This document shows positions 23,999 through 32,714 of a stretch of DNA of 35,281 nt, piece by piece (the stretch's first letter is position 1; each line of letters opens with the position of its first letter). This stretch comes from a virus: positions 1 to 35,281 of IMG/VR virus record IMGVR_UViG_3300042515_000206. The stretch is one strand, 5' to 3'. Under the pieces are notes generated by a model. It was not told the DNA's origin and searched no databases. It saw only the letters and a list, made by a program, of their open reading frames with translations. A program made the position numbers and the translations under genes.

Positions 23999-24475
23999 TT
24001 AGAACCCAACCACGCCGGTCGCCACGTGCGGATAGCCAGCCACGCAAGTCAGCGCGGTAGCACCCGAGGCGGTGGTGACGGCAACGATGCCTTCAACCAA
24101 ACCGCCGGTCACGGTGGCGTCGTCAAGCACGCCAGCGGTAGCCGTCGTAAAGAGCGGCACAGCCGGGAGACATGACGCCGCAAGGTTCACAACGGGCTTG
24201 CCGCCCAACTGCACCCAGCCGTAGTAGGCCGAGGCAATGGACACCTGCGCAAAACCAACCGCCTTTGAATTGGCAGCGTTGGTCGTGGTCAGAGGCACAA
24301 CCGTTTCGTCTACTCGGAGGGAAACCGCCGAGTAAGCAGGAACGGTAGAAGCAGCCTGCACATAGACAGCCTGACCGCCATCGTCAAGGTTGACGGTGGT
24401 GCCGACGTTAAACGACGGCGAGGTGTCCGTGTAACCGAGCGAAACGCCAATGAGATTGCTAGTAGAAATTGCCAT
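23999..24475 (-). CDS. Capsid decoration-like protein
   Basis: The 158-aa Ala/Val/Thr-rich beta protein follows the major capsid gene by 13 bp with a GGAG-type ribosome-binding site. The pattern (AVYVQAASTVPAYSAVSLRV, then SKAVGFAQVSIASAYYGWVQ) is the strand-turn-strand style of head decoration or cement proteins. In many phages such a gene flanks the major capsid gene. A structural capsid role is likely; the exact family is not certain. Confidence 0.72.
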   Translation of the reverse strand: MAISTSNLIGVSLGYTDTSPSFNVGTTVNLDDGGQAVYVQAASTVPAYSAVSLRVDETVVPLTTTNAANSKAVGFAQVSIASAYYGWVQLGGKPVVNLAASCLPAVPLFTTATAGVLDDATVTGGLVEGIVAVTTASGATALTCVAGYPHVATGVVGF

Positions 24476-24488
24476 TGTCGTTTACTCC

Positions 24489-25514
24489 TTAAGCAATCAA
24501 CACGCCTTGGAACTGGCTGCCCGAGCAGGTGAGGTTACCGGCCCAGCCAATCAGTTTAACAATGGCGTCTTGGTTGACGGCCTGACGCTCGCCACCGATC
24601 GGAACAAAGTTGCGATCTTTGTGGGGGCGGAACATCAGGTACTTGGTGTTGAGGAACCACATATGGTTCGCATTGCCCGAGCCGCTGTTGTACGTGCTGG
24701 AACCGATACCACCGTCCAACACAACGTCGGACGCCATACCGGCACCGTAGTATTTCAACGACGCGAAACCCGCGCCCGCCATGCCCGAACCACTCTCCGT
24801 AATACGCTGGATCGCCTGTAGCGACTGCAAGTAGAAACGGTAGTAGTTGTTGTCGGCCACGATCAGGTCAGGCTTGTCGGTTCCACGAACCAACTGCACA
24901 GCGAGGGCGTCCATGTAGCCCTGAATCGTCGTGCTGGAGACAGCGCCCGCACCACCGCCATCAGCGGCAGCCGAGAACTTCTTGCTCTGCCAGAACGACC
25001 ACACAGCGCGGTTGATGCCACCGTAGGTGCCCACAGTCGGGTCATCCGGCACAGCAGCAGCAAGACCCGTGAGGTTCTTACCCGCGTTGCCGGTGCCGTC
25101 GCCGTACAGGTCACCGCTAATGCGGTTAGCCAACTGCGCTTCGGCCACTTCCATGCGACCGTCAAGAAGGTCAATGATGGCCTCCTTGCCCGAGTTCTGG
25201 ATCATTTCCAGACCCGAAATGGTCACAGCAGAAGCGTACTGCGTGATGGAGAACTGCGCCGATGAAATCGGGCTGTTCTGTCCAACATTCAGCACTTCGT
25301 AGCCGCTGTACGAGTTGGTGTTGTTCGTGGTCGGATCGGTGTACATCAATTCCTGAAGGATGACGTTACCGCCCGAGAACGTCTTGACGTTCCCACGTTC
25401 CTTAAGACGACGCAACAACGCATTGTTGTTGGTCACGTTATCAGCCAACTCACCGCTACGGCTCTGGATTGTGGTAGCAATGATGTCGCTGATACTTGAG
25501 TTGGCAAATGCCAT
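24489..25514 (-). CDS. Major capsid protein
   Basis: The 341-aa protein is the probable main shell protein. The N-terminus (ISDIIATTIQSRSGELADN, then NNALLRRLKERGNVKTFSGG), a GYEVLNVGQNSPISSAQF segment, the central LANRISGDLYGDGTGNAGKN and the C-terminal PHKDRNFVPIGGERQAVNQD agree with HK97-fold capsids of this group. Order fits: portal, small protein, scaffold, capsid, decoration. A strong AGGAG site precedes the ATG, expected for a highly expressed gene. No separate protease is encoded, so maturation probably relies on the scaffold alone. Confidence 0.9.
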   Translation of the reverse strand: MAFANSSISDIIATTIQSRSGELADNVTNNNALLRRLKERGNVKTFSGGNVILQELMYTDPTTNNTNSYSGYEVLNVGQNSPISSAQFSITQYASAVTISGLEMIQNSGKEAIIDLLDGRMEVAEAQLANRISGDLYGDGTGNAGKNLTGLAAAVPDDPTVGTYGGINRAVWSFWQSKKFSAAADGGGAGAVSSTTIQGYMDALAVQLVRGTDKPDLIVADNNYYRFYLQSLQAIQRITESGSGMAGAGFASLKYYGAGMASDVVLDGGIGSSTYNSGSGNANHMWFLNTKYLMFRPHKDRNFVPIGGERQAVNQDAIVKLIGWAGNLTCSGSQFQGVLIA

Positions 25515-25537
25515 TTGATTGCTCCTATATCAGTTAA

Positions 25538-26536
25538 TTACAAACGCGACTCTGTTTCGGAGAAAGCCTCCTCCAAGAGTGCGCGACGGTTTGCTGCCTT
25601 GGGAGCCGTGTTTGCGCCGGGTGTGGCACTTCTGACACTCACCGCTGCTGCACGGGCGGCTTTCGCTGCCCGGTTGTACTCTTTGGCCTGTTTGGCAGAC
25701 GCTTCAGCCTGTTGGGCTTTGTTAATCTGGTCAAACAAGTCAGGGTTTAAGCGGATCGCTTTTTCGTAAGCATCTTCCAACGTCTCGGCCATCCCACTCT
25801 GTAGGAGTTGGATCATGGTCGGTCGTGCTTCCTCAAAATGATCAGCCTTGAGTGAAAACTGGTTAATTTCGCCTAACAACTGCTGGTTTTGCTGCATTTC
25901 CTGCTGCTGTTTCCAGCCCATGACTTCGCCACGGACGTTGTTGAGTTCGTTCTGCAACTGCCACACCAGCGGATCAACGCTGTTTTGCGGGGCAGCCTGT
26001 GGGTTTGCGCCCATTGCGCCAAGATTGATGCCGTATGACTGCGCCAACTGCGCAAACAACTGCATTTTCTGCTGCGGCGGTGCGGTACGCAACGTGTAGT
26101 CGGCCTGCATCAACGCAGACACGGCCTTTTCGGGCGTCAGCCCCATGCCTTGAATGGTCGGCAGGTACGGCTCAATGGCTTCCTGCATCGTGTCGGCAAA
26201 CTGTGCCTTGGCAAGCAGCGGCTCCACGCCAGCACGCATCTGTTCTTCGCGCTGCCATGCGTATTCCTGCATCTTGGGGTCGGCTTTCTGCCAAACGTCG
26301 TGGAAGTCCTTTCTCCACGATGCTGGTGGACGACGCCATACAGGCGGTTCTGCTTCTTGCGCGGGTTCGGCACGTTCTGCGGTGCGTGGGGCAAAGCGCC
26401 CTTGTTCGTCACGACCGATTGCAGCCTCTATCGGCTCGCCTTTTTCGGCAGCCTCAAAGCCTTGCTCCAACATTGCACGCCGGTCATCTACCGGTTCTTC
26501 GCGTGCGGCTTCCATTGCGGGGTTGTTCTCGTCCAT
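25538..26536 (-). CDS. Scaffolding protein
   Basis: The 332-aa protein lies directly upstream of the capsid gene with a GAGAGG ribosome-binding site. It is acidic and disordered at the N-terminus (about 1-75), mostly helical in the middle (WRKDFHDVWQKADPKMQEYA, then Gln-rich helices), and ends in a basic Ala-rich helix (EYNRAAKAARAAAVSVRSAT, about 288-307). These are standard scaffolding features, where the basic C-terminal helices bind capsid protein during procapsid assembly. Confidence 0.85.
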   Translation of the reverse strand: MDENNPAMEAAREEPVDDRRAMLEQGFEAAEKGEPIEAAIGRDEQGRFAPRTAERAEPAQEAEPPVWRRPPASWRKDFHDVWQKADPKMQEYAWQREEQMRAGVEPLLAKAQFADTMQEAIEPYLPTIQGMGLTPEKAVSALMQADYTLRTAPPQQKMQLFAQLAQSYGINLGAMGANPQAAPQNSVDPLVWQLQNELNNVRGEVMGWKQQQEMQQNQQLLGEINQFSLKADHFEEARPTMIQLLQSGMAETLEDAYEKAIRLNPDLFDQINKAQQAEASAKQAKEYNRAAKAARAAAVSVRSATPGANTAPKAANRRALLEEAFSETESRL

Positions 26537-26538
26537 AT

Positions 26539-26886
26539 CTATCCTCTCCTGTGGGGATTGGTGAAATTGGCGTGTTCCCGCAATTTGCGAATGATGGCGT
26601 CGGCTTGGGCGTTGGTGAGGCGATTGTTGACCTCATACTTCAAACGCTCAAGGCGGCTTTCATCCACCGTTGGCTTGGCAATGTGCTTGGCGGGGTCGTC
26701 GTTGCCTACCTCAATGCAGTTGTTCGCTTTAAGGTGGCGTCGGTGTTCGGATCGGCTAGTGACCATCTTGCCGTCAATCATGGACTTGTAAGGCACAATG
26801 TCTGGCATTACATAGTGATAGCGGCCTTTGGAGTCCTTCTTGCGCTCCACAAACTCGCCGTCAACTAAAACATAAGTGCGTTTCAT
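26539..26886 (-). CDS. Conserved phage protein between portal and scaffold
   Basis: The 115-aa product begins MKRTYVLVDGEFVERKKDSK and contains VPYKSMIDGKMVTSRSEHRR followed by LKANNCIEVG. The latter phrase recalls a small DNA-association or zinc-ribbon-derived fold seen in many phage genes beside the portal. A basic helix sits near the C-terminus. An ATGA overlap joins it to the portal gene. Function is unknown; the location suggests a head-assembly accessory. Confidence 0.75.
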   Translation of the reverse strand: MKRTYVLVDGEFVERKKDSKGRYHYVMPDIVPYKSMIDGKMVTSRSEHRRHLKANNCIEVGNDDPAKHIAKPTVDESRLERLKYEVNNRLTNAQADAIIRKLREHANFTNPHRRG

Positions 26887-28901
26887 TGGTTTAGCGGGGC
26901 AGGTGTTGCTTTGTTCATCTGCGCGATGATTAGACGCGTCTGGGCGTCCATGTCAGCCTTGTACTTGGCGGCAGCCTGATCACTCTGTAGCCGCATGGCT
27001 TCCAACTGCGCCTCAAACTGCTGCTTTTGCTGTTCCATCTGAATCTTGGTCTGGTTCTTCAGTTGCTCCATCTGCATCTGCTGCTGGAGTTTGGCCTGCT
27101 GTAGCGCCGACTCCATCTGCATACGGCTCTGCTCAACCTGACCCTTTTGCTGCAACTCGGCCTGCTTGCCTTGCGCCTGTGCGTCAGGCTGCTGCTGTTG
27201 GGCGGCCTGTTGGAGTTGCTGCAACGTGGCGTCAATCTGACCCTCAATCGGGCGTGCAGCCTTAAACGCCTGCATACCAAAGCGCAACAGTTCCATCATC
27301 ATCGGAACCATCTGCGGGCTGGCCTGACCGACCGGCAGCGCTTGGGCAAGGAACCCACCGAACGCCTGCAAGAACTGCATACGATCTTGCTTGTTCTGGT
27401 TTTCGTCCAACATCACAAGGCTGTCGGCGGCAATGTCCACGCGGAAATTACGCAGCGGCTTATCGCGCATCAACTCCAATGCCTGCGGGATCAACTGTTG
27501 ATCCGCTGGCGTCATCTGCTGGGCCGCAGCGTAGGCGAGAATGGTTTCTGGCTGGTACTTGGAACACATCACCTGCGCTTTCAGTCGGATGATTTCTGAC
27601 GCAAACAGCGCCACATCCTCTTGCAGCGCACGCAGTCTCAATCCTGCGTACTGGCCTTTGATTTGCTGCGCGGTGGCCGTTTCCGAGGCTGCCGAGACGC
27701 CCCGGATGATGTCGGCAATGCCCGTGATTTCGTAGATTTGGCTCTTAATATCTTCTCGGGCGCGGTAGCAGTTGAGGAGGGCGTTGGCGAGCGTGTCCAG
27801 CGGGAGTAAGTCAATGCTGCCTTTAAGGCCGCCTTTCTCGCTGAAAGCCATCCACTTATCAACTGGTATAAGTGCATTGTTGTCGCCCTCCGTCAGTAGG
27901 CGTTGCAGAGCAGGTTGGCTGGCGTCGTACACGCCACGCACACGCAGCGCCTTTACCAAACCGTCAATGCGGTCGGAAAGAATGTCCAACTCCATCGCCT
28001 GATCTTGGTACAGCACAAAGTCAGGCACCGGCACCAACGTGTCGCTAGTCGTCGTGGCGTACAGCGGGCGCGGGCAGGGGAAGAACCCCTCAAGGTTTAG
28101 CGGGTCGTCGCGCACATCAATGATCTGCGGCATACCCTTGCAGAACCAATAGACGCGCTGCGTTTCCTTGTCCCAAAGTTCACAAATCTTTGCACGGTTG
28201 TACGTGCGTTTGGACTCGTTGTAAGCGTTTAGCGGCTCTGGGCCTTGGTCTAGCGGTATCTTCCGCGCCATTTCCTCGCCAAACCGCTCTGCCAGCGCTT
28301 CACGGGTCATGAACACCCAGCGCCATACGCAGGTGACTTCTTCCCATGTGCGAGCCTGTGAGTGCCCAAAATCGCGCCAATGGACGTAATCCACCGGGGC
28401 AACTTCGTACTCAATCTTTTCCATCGGGGGCGGTGCGCCCTCGCCCTGCTCAATGTTGCTGGTGATGAGCAAACCATCGTCGTCTAGTCCGATGGGGGCT
28501 GTGTGCGGTTCATAACGCACCCATGCCGTGCCACGGCCACCGAGAAACCGATCTTCCACGCAATAGTTCATGGATGATCGGAAGTCAGGGTAATGCTCTA
28601 CCTCAAAGTCCAGCGCCCTCTCAAGAAGTTGCGAAGCGACACGCCCAACGGGGTCGTTGTCGCCAAAGCGGCGGCTTATGTCAGCCTTCGGGAGTTTGGC
28701 GTACACGGCAGGCTTGAGCGTCTGTACGTTACTCCAAAGGATGTTGAACTTGGCCGACTCGGTGAGCGTTTGCCCACGGGTGTCGTCCCGATACCGCTTA
28801 ATGATCTTTTTTGTGCGAGCCGTCCACTTGGCGAACTCGTTGTCGTACTGCCCAATGATGCGCAGGTACTTGTCCAGTTCGGGCTGCACCATCTGTTCCA
28901 T
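26883..28901 (-). CDS. Portal protein
   Basis: The 672-aa product forms the 12-subunit DNA entry vertex. The N-terminal helices (KYLRIIGQYDNEFAKWTART), the NILWSNVQTLKPAVYAKLPK block and the central IYEITGIADIIRGVSAASET motif (residues about 400) are characteristic of podovirus portals of the P22 gp1-like group. The C-terminus from about 560 is a long Gln-rich coiled coil (barrel-like extension). It shares one base with the upstream gene (TAATG). Location after terminase and before scaffold agrees. Confidence 0.9.
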   Translation of the reverse strand: MEQMVQPELDKYLRIIGQYDNEFAKWTARTKKIIKRYRDDTRGQTLTESAKFNILWSNVQTLKPAVYAKLPKADISRRFGDNDPVGRVASQLLERALDFEVEHYPDFRSSMNYCVEDRFLGGRGTAWVRYEPHTAPIGLDDDGLLITSNIEQGEGAPPPMEKIEYEVAPVDYVHWRDFGHSQARTWEEVTCVWRWVFMTREALAERFGEEMARKIPLDQGPEPLNAYNESKRTYNRAKICELWDKETQRVYWFCKGMPQIIDVRDDPLNLEGFFPCPRPLYATTTSDTLVPVPDFVLYQDQAMELDILSDRIDGLVKALRVRGVYDASQPALQRLLTEGDNNALIPVDKWMAFSEKGGLKGSIDLLPLDTLANALLNCYRAREDIKSQIYEITGIADIIRGVSAASETATAQQIKGQYAGLRLRALQEDVALFASEIIRLKAQVMCSKYQPETILAYAAAQQMTPADQQLIPQALELMRDKPLRNFRVDIAADSLVMLDENQNKQDRMQFLQAFGGFLAQALPVGQASPQMVPMMMELLRFGMQAFKAARPIEGQIDATLQQLQQAAQQQQPDAQAQGKQAELQQKGQVEQSRMQMESALQQAKLQQQMQMEQLKNQTKIQMEQQKQQFEAQLEAMRLQSDQAAAKYKADMDAQTRLIIAQMNKATPAPLNQ

Positions 28902-29197
28902 TACTTTTTTCCCTCATTGCGGGCGCTAATGGCGCGTGCCTTGGCTTTCGCCTCTGCCTTGCTGCCTGCACCCCAAGCCTTTAAGGCGAGTGCAAGGCGC
29001 GTGGGTTCGCCGTCTTTCTTCATCGGGCCAGCCATATTGCCCATACGGGCGAGGAAACTAGCGCGGCGCGGGTTGTCGCCTGCTTTTACAGGAGGCTTCA
29101 ACGTGCCGCCCGTCTCGGCTTTGTAAGAGGCGCGGCCAGCGGCGTTTAGGCCACCCTTGGGGTTTTTGCCCTCTTTACGCTGCCACGCTGCGCTCAC
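28901..29197 (-). CDS. Conserved small phage protein (DUF6321-like)
   Basis: The 98-aa basic protein has a GTG start in a GTGA overlap with the preceding gene. It carries the strongly recognisable phrase AWQRKEGKNPKGGLNAAGRA near the N-terminus, then ETGGTLKPPV, RRASFLARMGNMAGPMKKDG and a Lys/Ala-rich tail. Such proteins are widespread beside packaging or portal genes in aquatic phages. Its function is unknown. High basicity suggests DNA or protein binding. Confidence 0.82.
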   Translation of the reverse strand: MSAAWQRKEGKNPKGGLNAAGRASYKAETGGTLKPPVKAGDNPRRASFLARMGNMAGPMKKDGEPTRLALALKAWGAGSKAEAKAKARAISARNEGKK

Positions 29198-29349
29198 TTG
29201 TTTTCCTTCTTGGCCGTTTTGGCTGATTCGCGGAACGCCTTTGCAGTTGGCGCACCGGGGTCGCCGGGCTTACGCATACGCTCGCCAGAGCCAGCCTTGA
29301 TGCGCTCTTGCTTGGCAAGAATTGCGGCGTATAGCCCGGGTTTAGACAT
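29194..29349 (-). CDS. Small basic protein in the packaging region
   Basis: This 51-aa ORF fits between its neighbours with an 8-bp overlap upstream and a GTGA overlap downstream. The product (MSKPGLYAAILAKQERIKAG then SGERMRKPGDPGAPTAKAFR) is Lys/Pro-rich and probably extended. Similar short proteins occur next to the DUF6321-like gene. Function is unknown. The coupling on both sides is good evidence that it is real. Confidence 0.7.
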   Translation of the reverse strand: MSKPGLYAAILAKQERIKAGSGERMRKPGDPGAPTAKAFRESAKTAKKENK

Positions 29350-29635
29350 AGTCGCTGAACAGGCCGACAACGCGGCAGTTAGAGTTACCCGAGCAGGTGG
29401 CGGTGATTGCGCCCTTGCTCGCCACTTCTAGCGGGATCACGTATACGCCAGCAGCCTGCGTGGCCGGGATGCGTACCAGTTCAATACCGTTGTCGCTAAC
29501 GACAACAGTTGCTTCGGTAGCGCTGGCAACGTTGACCACAACGCTGTGGATATACGCACCGGCAGCGCCAAAGGTGGTAGTAGAGGTGGCGGCCACGGCA
29601 ACGTAGTTGTTGCGCACCGGACTAATCGCGGTCAT
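29342..29635 (-). CDS. Small beta-rich virion-region protein
   Basis: The 97-aa product is beta-rich (YIHSVVVNVASATEATVVVS) with Ala/Val/Thr composition and two Cys near the C-terminus. It may be a small decoration or stopper protein. It has an ATGA overlap with the large terminase gene and an AAGGAT ribosome-binding site. No exact family is recognised. Confidence 0.7.
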   Translation of the reverse strand: MTAISPVRNNYVAVAATSTTTFGAAGAYIHSVVVNVASATEATVVVSDNGIELVRIPATQAAGVYVIPLEVASKGAITATCSGNSNCRVVGLFSDYV

Positions 29636-30972
29636 ATCCTTGCCCTCCTGCTCACGCTGCGGTCATGGACTGCCCACATATCGTTGAGCGTAACTGTGTT
29701 GCCCGGCCCGACGATAAGCGGTTTAGCCTCCAACGCCGGGGTCTTGTCAGAAACTTCCTGCCATGATACCGCAAGCATACGGAAAGCGTCACTAGGGTGA
29801 CTAGTCCAGTCGTGGCGCGGTGACTGACGATAGGCTTTCTTGTCCTCGTCGTACTCGCGTTGATACTGCCGCAGCGCCTCTATGCCCTCTCGGCAGCGTT
29901 CTGCGTCAAACCACACACGCGGCAACGTCATGCGTACCGCTTGGATGCCTGACTGCACGCCAATGTCGGGGACTACCGCTAACTTGGCTACGTCAAGGTG
30001 CGTGGCTAACTGCTCCACGATGCTCTTGCCTGTCTGCAGGCTCTTGGCGCGTGCGTCGTGCGGCAGATAGTGCTTACCGTATTTGTAGGGTTTAGCGGTG
30101 ATGTGGCTGGCAATGTCATATATGTCTGCGCCTGACACGGCAAAGAAGTCTATGACGCGGATTTCCCCACGCCCAACCTGATAGAACCACACCGCTGTGT
30201 CGTCGCGGTATCCCAAGTCCCATGCCGTGTGGACGGGCAGGTTGGGGTCGTACGGTAGGTTGCAGATACGGCCTTGGTCTTGCGCCTCACGCATTTCCCT
30301 GCCGTAAAAAGCGCCGAGGATGGCAGCCTCAAAACTGCACTCGTACTCCTGTAAGTACTGATCCTCGGCCAACTGCGCTCGGGCGGCTGAAAGTTCGCCC
30401 TGTGGAAGTAACCCGCTGGATGAGGCGGGGAGGCGCAACAGGAACCATTCATGCGGTAGGCGTTGGGCGGTTTCATAGATTTCCCAAAACTGGTTCTTGC
30501 CTTTTGGGGTTCCGCCAAACACCGCCCAGCCTTGCTTATCTGACAGCGCGGGGCGAATGACGTTCCCAAATACGCTCGGCTTGAAGTCACCGTATTCGTC
30601 CATGTACACGCCCGAGAATCCAAGGCCGCGCATAGCGTCAGCGTTGTCAGCGCCGTATAGGCGTATCTGACTGCCGTTGATCAAGGTGAGTGTTAGTTCT
30701 TGTTCGTTCTTGCTTTGCGTGATGGGTGCGGCGAACTCTAGGAAGTATTGCCACGCAACGGCCTTGGCTTGGCTGCGATACGGGGCGATGTAGGCGAACA
30801 GACCACGCTCACCTGTGTAGGCGACGGCAGCACGGATAATGTCGTTGACGGCTGCGACTGTCTTACCTGCGCGACGATGCGCCACAAGGCACGCCCAGCG
30901 TTGCGTCCGATTGTGGAACGGCATAAACGCCTTGCGAGGGCGGTAGGGTATGACTACTCGGGAGCCATCCAC
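29632..30972 (-). CDS. terL: Terminase large subunit
   Basis: This 446-aa motor packages and cuts phage DNA. Walker A is HRRAGKT at residues 32-38, Walker B is GVYMDEY at about 121-127 (Asp125, Glu126), and the coupling motif GGTPKGKN is at 153-160. The RuvC-like nuclease acidic residues are plausibly Asp252 (TAWDLGYRDD), Asp305 or Asp306 (LPHDAR) and Asp394 (SHPSDAFR). The start is the GTG at 30972, inside the end of the small-subunit gene. The class of packaging (headful or cos) needs a phylogeny to decide. Confidence 0.93.
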   Translation of the reverse strand: MDGSRVVIPYRPRKAFMPFHNRTQRWACLVAHRRAGKTVAAVNDIIRAAVAYTGERGLFAYIAPYRSQAKAVAWQYFLEFAAPITQSKNEQELTLTLINGSQIRLYGADNADAMRGLGFSGVYMDEYGDFKPSVFGNVIRPALSDKQGWAVFGGTPKGKNQFWEIYETAQRLPHEWFLLRLPASSSGLLPQGELSAARAQLAEDQYLQEYECSFEAAILGAFYGREMREAQDQGRICNLPYDPNLPVHTAWDLGYRDDTAVWFYQVGRGEIRVIDFFAVSGADIYDIASHITAKPYKYGKHYLPHDARAKSLQTGKSIVEQLATHLDVAKLAVVPDIGVQSGIQAVRMTLPRVWFDAERCREGIEALRQYQREYDEDKKAYRQSPRHDWTSHPSDAFRMLAVSWQEVSDKTPALEAKPLIVGPGNTVTLNDMWAVHDRSVSRRARI

Positions 30973-31208
30973 GTGACTTGTACCTTGATCTTGTCGCCGT
31001 TGTTGCCGGTGTGTTCGTGGCGTGCGAGTTTGGGTACGTGGTACTCAATCACATCCATCATGCAGCGCCATGCGGCTTCTGCACCTTTGGTTTCGTAGAT
31101 TTCGTCTAACCAAATGTTAAGGCGGTGAGCATTGCCGTCTACTAAACGGGCTATGGCCTCGCGTGCCTCTGCGGTTGCCTTGTTGGGCGATCCTTTAGGT
31201 CTTGGCAT
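30954..31208 (-). CDS. terS: Putative terminase small subunit
   Basis: The 84-aa protein overlaps terL by 19 bp, the normal terS position. The N-terminus MPRPKGSPNKATAEAREAIA is basic and helical, as in small DNA-recognition subunits. A second helical segment follows (WLDEIYETKGAEAAWRCMMD) and the C-terminal tail is beta-like. It is shorter than many TerS proteins, and the family assignment rests on context plus the N-terminal pattern. No ribosome-binding site is visible, and the start may be read from a leaderless transcript. Confidence 0.75.
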   Translation of the reverse strand: MPRPKGSPNKATAEAREAIARLVDGNAHRLNIWLDEIYETKGAEAAWRCMMDVIEYHVPKLARHEHTGNNGDKIKVQVTWMAPE

Positions 31209-31214
31209 AGGGCT

Positions 31215-31243
31215 TATTTATGCACAAATGAAACAATAGTTAA
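31215..31243 (-). promoter_or_regulatory. Weak candidate promoter for the terminase operon
   Basis: On the minus strand, TTAACT (31243-31238) is followed after 17 nt by TAAATA (31220-31215), which ends 6 nt before the ATG at 31208. The hexamers are imperfect, at 4 of 6 and 3 of 6. The spacing to the ATG repeats the leaderless arrangement of the Cro-like gene. Confidence 0.35.
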
Positions 31244-31253
31244 AGAGTCAGCG

Positions 31254-31282
31254 TTGATGGCGTAACAAGACGGGCGTATACT
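31254..31282 (+). promoter_or_regulatory. Strong sigma70-like promoter for the 73-aa gene
   Basis: TTGATG (31254-31259), a 17-nt spacer and TATACT (31277-31282) are near consensus. The -10 ends 6 nt before the ATG at 31289, leaving no leader or ribosome-binding site. The -35 contains the CGTTGAT half-site sequence also found in the Cro-region palindrome. Confidence 0.7.
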
Positions 31283-31288
31283 GCGGCT

Positions 31289-31510
31289 ATGAACGCAGAA
31301 ACAGATATTCTGACCCCGTTCGTCAATACCGACGTCAAAATGCCAAAGTCAGTATTAGACGCCCTTACGCTGCATGAGTTCTCATGCCAAGCCAAAAAAG
31401 TTGCCACGGTATCGCCAGATGCGGTGCGCCAGTTTTTAGCGGCGCGGTATGGCGAAAAAATTGCGGCAAAGTTTAAACCGGAATATCTCATCAAAGCCCC
31501 ATGCGCTTAA
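31289..31510 (+). CDS. Orphan plus-strand small protein, probably leaderless mRNA
   Basis: This 73-aa gene is transcribed against the late operon. A near-consensus promoter sits immediately upstream, so translation probably begins at the mRNA 5' end. Residues about 13-30 (NTDVKMPKSVLDALTLHEF) look like a strand then helix, as in ribbon-helix-helix DNA-binding proteins. A second helix (SPDAVRQFLAARYGEKIAAK) follows. This is suggestive only. Its last 20 bases overlap the 3' end of the opposite-strand gene. A regulator of the late genes is possible but not proven. Confidence 0.6.
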   Translation: MNAETDILTPFVNTDVKMPKSVLDALTLHEFSCQAKKVATVSPDAVRQFLAARYGEKIAAKFKPEYLIKAPCA

Positions 31511-32714
31511 GCATTTCTGCGGTAATTCGTCCGTAGTAAGGCTTCATCTGTAATGCGCGAACGTCAGTTTGGCGTGGCGTTCTTGGGTCAGGGATATTGC
31601 GAGCCTTTACTACTGGGTCTAGTAATTCGTACACACGCACATCTTCCTTAATGCGACCCACGCCCTCGCCCGGTACGCCGTAAGGGTACGCTGGGTGACC
31701 TGACTGTGCGATAAGCGGCTCATCCGTGAAAATGCGCCCAACATTCTGGATGCCCGTATCAGGGGCGGTGTATTGGCGCGGATCGGTAACGGCCAATCGC
31801 GCTTCGCCAATGCCAAGGCCGCCACGCTCTCGGAAATTAACGTCTAACTTTTGTTTAATCGTTTTGCGTACCGAGTCTTTTGCCTTACGGAACTGTTCCA
31901 CGCTTTCTGGGCTGCCTACCCCTGACCAATCGGGAATTAACTTCTTGATTTCGGCGTTCAGTTCTTTTTTGGCGGTTTTGCCGAGCGCGGCATCAGCGTA
32001 ACTCAACATGGTTTCGCCGGTCATGCTGGCAAAGTCGCCCGCTGAGGGAGCCATTCGCCACGGAATGTACAGCGGATTTTCACCCGTGATGATTTTAACT
32101 TCTTCAGCCAGTTTCTTAATTTGTTTCGTCGGGCCTTTACCAGACGCCCAGACCATGCCGGGATTTTCAAACATAAAATCTTGACCGCCCTGCAAGTTTA
32201 CAGGCTGGTTAAAAGTAACGTCGTTAATGCCGCGCAGAACGCCGCCAGCGGCGGTGCGGTCGCTCATGCTGGTAATGAACGGGCGGCCTTCTAACTCGGT
32301 AATGGATATTTCTGGCGCGTTCACCGTACCGCGTGACTCCACGACAGGCGTCAGGGCTTTTAATCGCTCCTGCTCTTTCACCCGAGGATCAAAACGCGGG
32401 TCAAATTCCGCAATTTTGCTCATGGTCGGGTCATACCGCTTTAACAGCCCTGCCAACCGTCCACCGGGGATAGCGCCCATCGTAGCCATCGCCATGCCAG
32501 CGGGATCGTCAGCGCGTCTAGCGCGTTCTACGTCACGGGCAGCGAGTGCTTGGCCCACACCGGGGATAAAACTGGCTCCCGTCTCCACGGCAATGTCAGC
32601 CAAATCTTGCTCTTGCGGGTCTAGCGACATTGCGCGTTCTGCGCGACCGCGTAGGTCTGCCTTGTCTTGCAAGTATTTAAGGGCAGCAGCCACGTTTTCG
32701 CGGCGAATTGCCAT
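31491..32714 (-). CDS. Hypothetical virion-region protein
   Basis: The 407-aa protein has an N-terminal helical part with a Gly/Ala-rich hydrophobic patch (IPGVGQALAARD) and a central domain (GINDVTFNQPVNLQGGQDFM, then FENPGMVWASGKGPTKQIKK). The C-terminal domain contains FTDEPLIAQSGHPAYPYGVP. No enzymatic signature is certain. Proteins of this kind occur as cargo or effector-like proteins near phage packaging genes. Its start directly follows the previous stop with no gap. Confidence 0.68.
   Translation of the reverse strand: MAIRRENVAAALKYLQDKADLRGRAERAMSLDPQEQDLADIAVETGASFIPGVGQALAARDVERARRADDPAGMAMATMGAIPGGRLAGLLKRYDPTMSKIAEFDPRFDPRVKEQERLKALTPVVESRGTVNAPEISITELEGRPFITSMSDRTAAGGVLRGINDVTFNQPVNLQGGQDFMFENPGMVWASGKGPTKQIKKLAEEVKIITGENPLYIPWRMAPSAGDFASMTGETMLSYADAALGKTAKKELNAEIKKLIPDWSGVGSPESVEQFRKAKDSVRKTIKQKLDVNFRERGGLGIGEARLAVTDPRQYTAPDTGIQNVGRIFTDEPLIAQSGHPAYPYGVPGEGVGRIKEDVRVYELLDPVVKARNIPDPRTPRQTDVRALQMKPYYGRITAEMLKRMGL

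Noticed and set aside
31240-31494. Minus-strand 84-aa frame opposite the 73-aa gene.
   Set aside because: It has no promoter, no ribosome-binding site and no coupling. The plus-strand gene has a near-consensus promoter immediately upstream.
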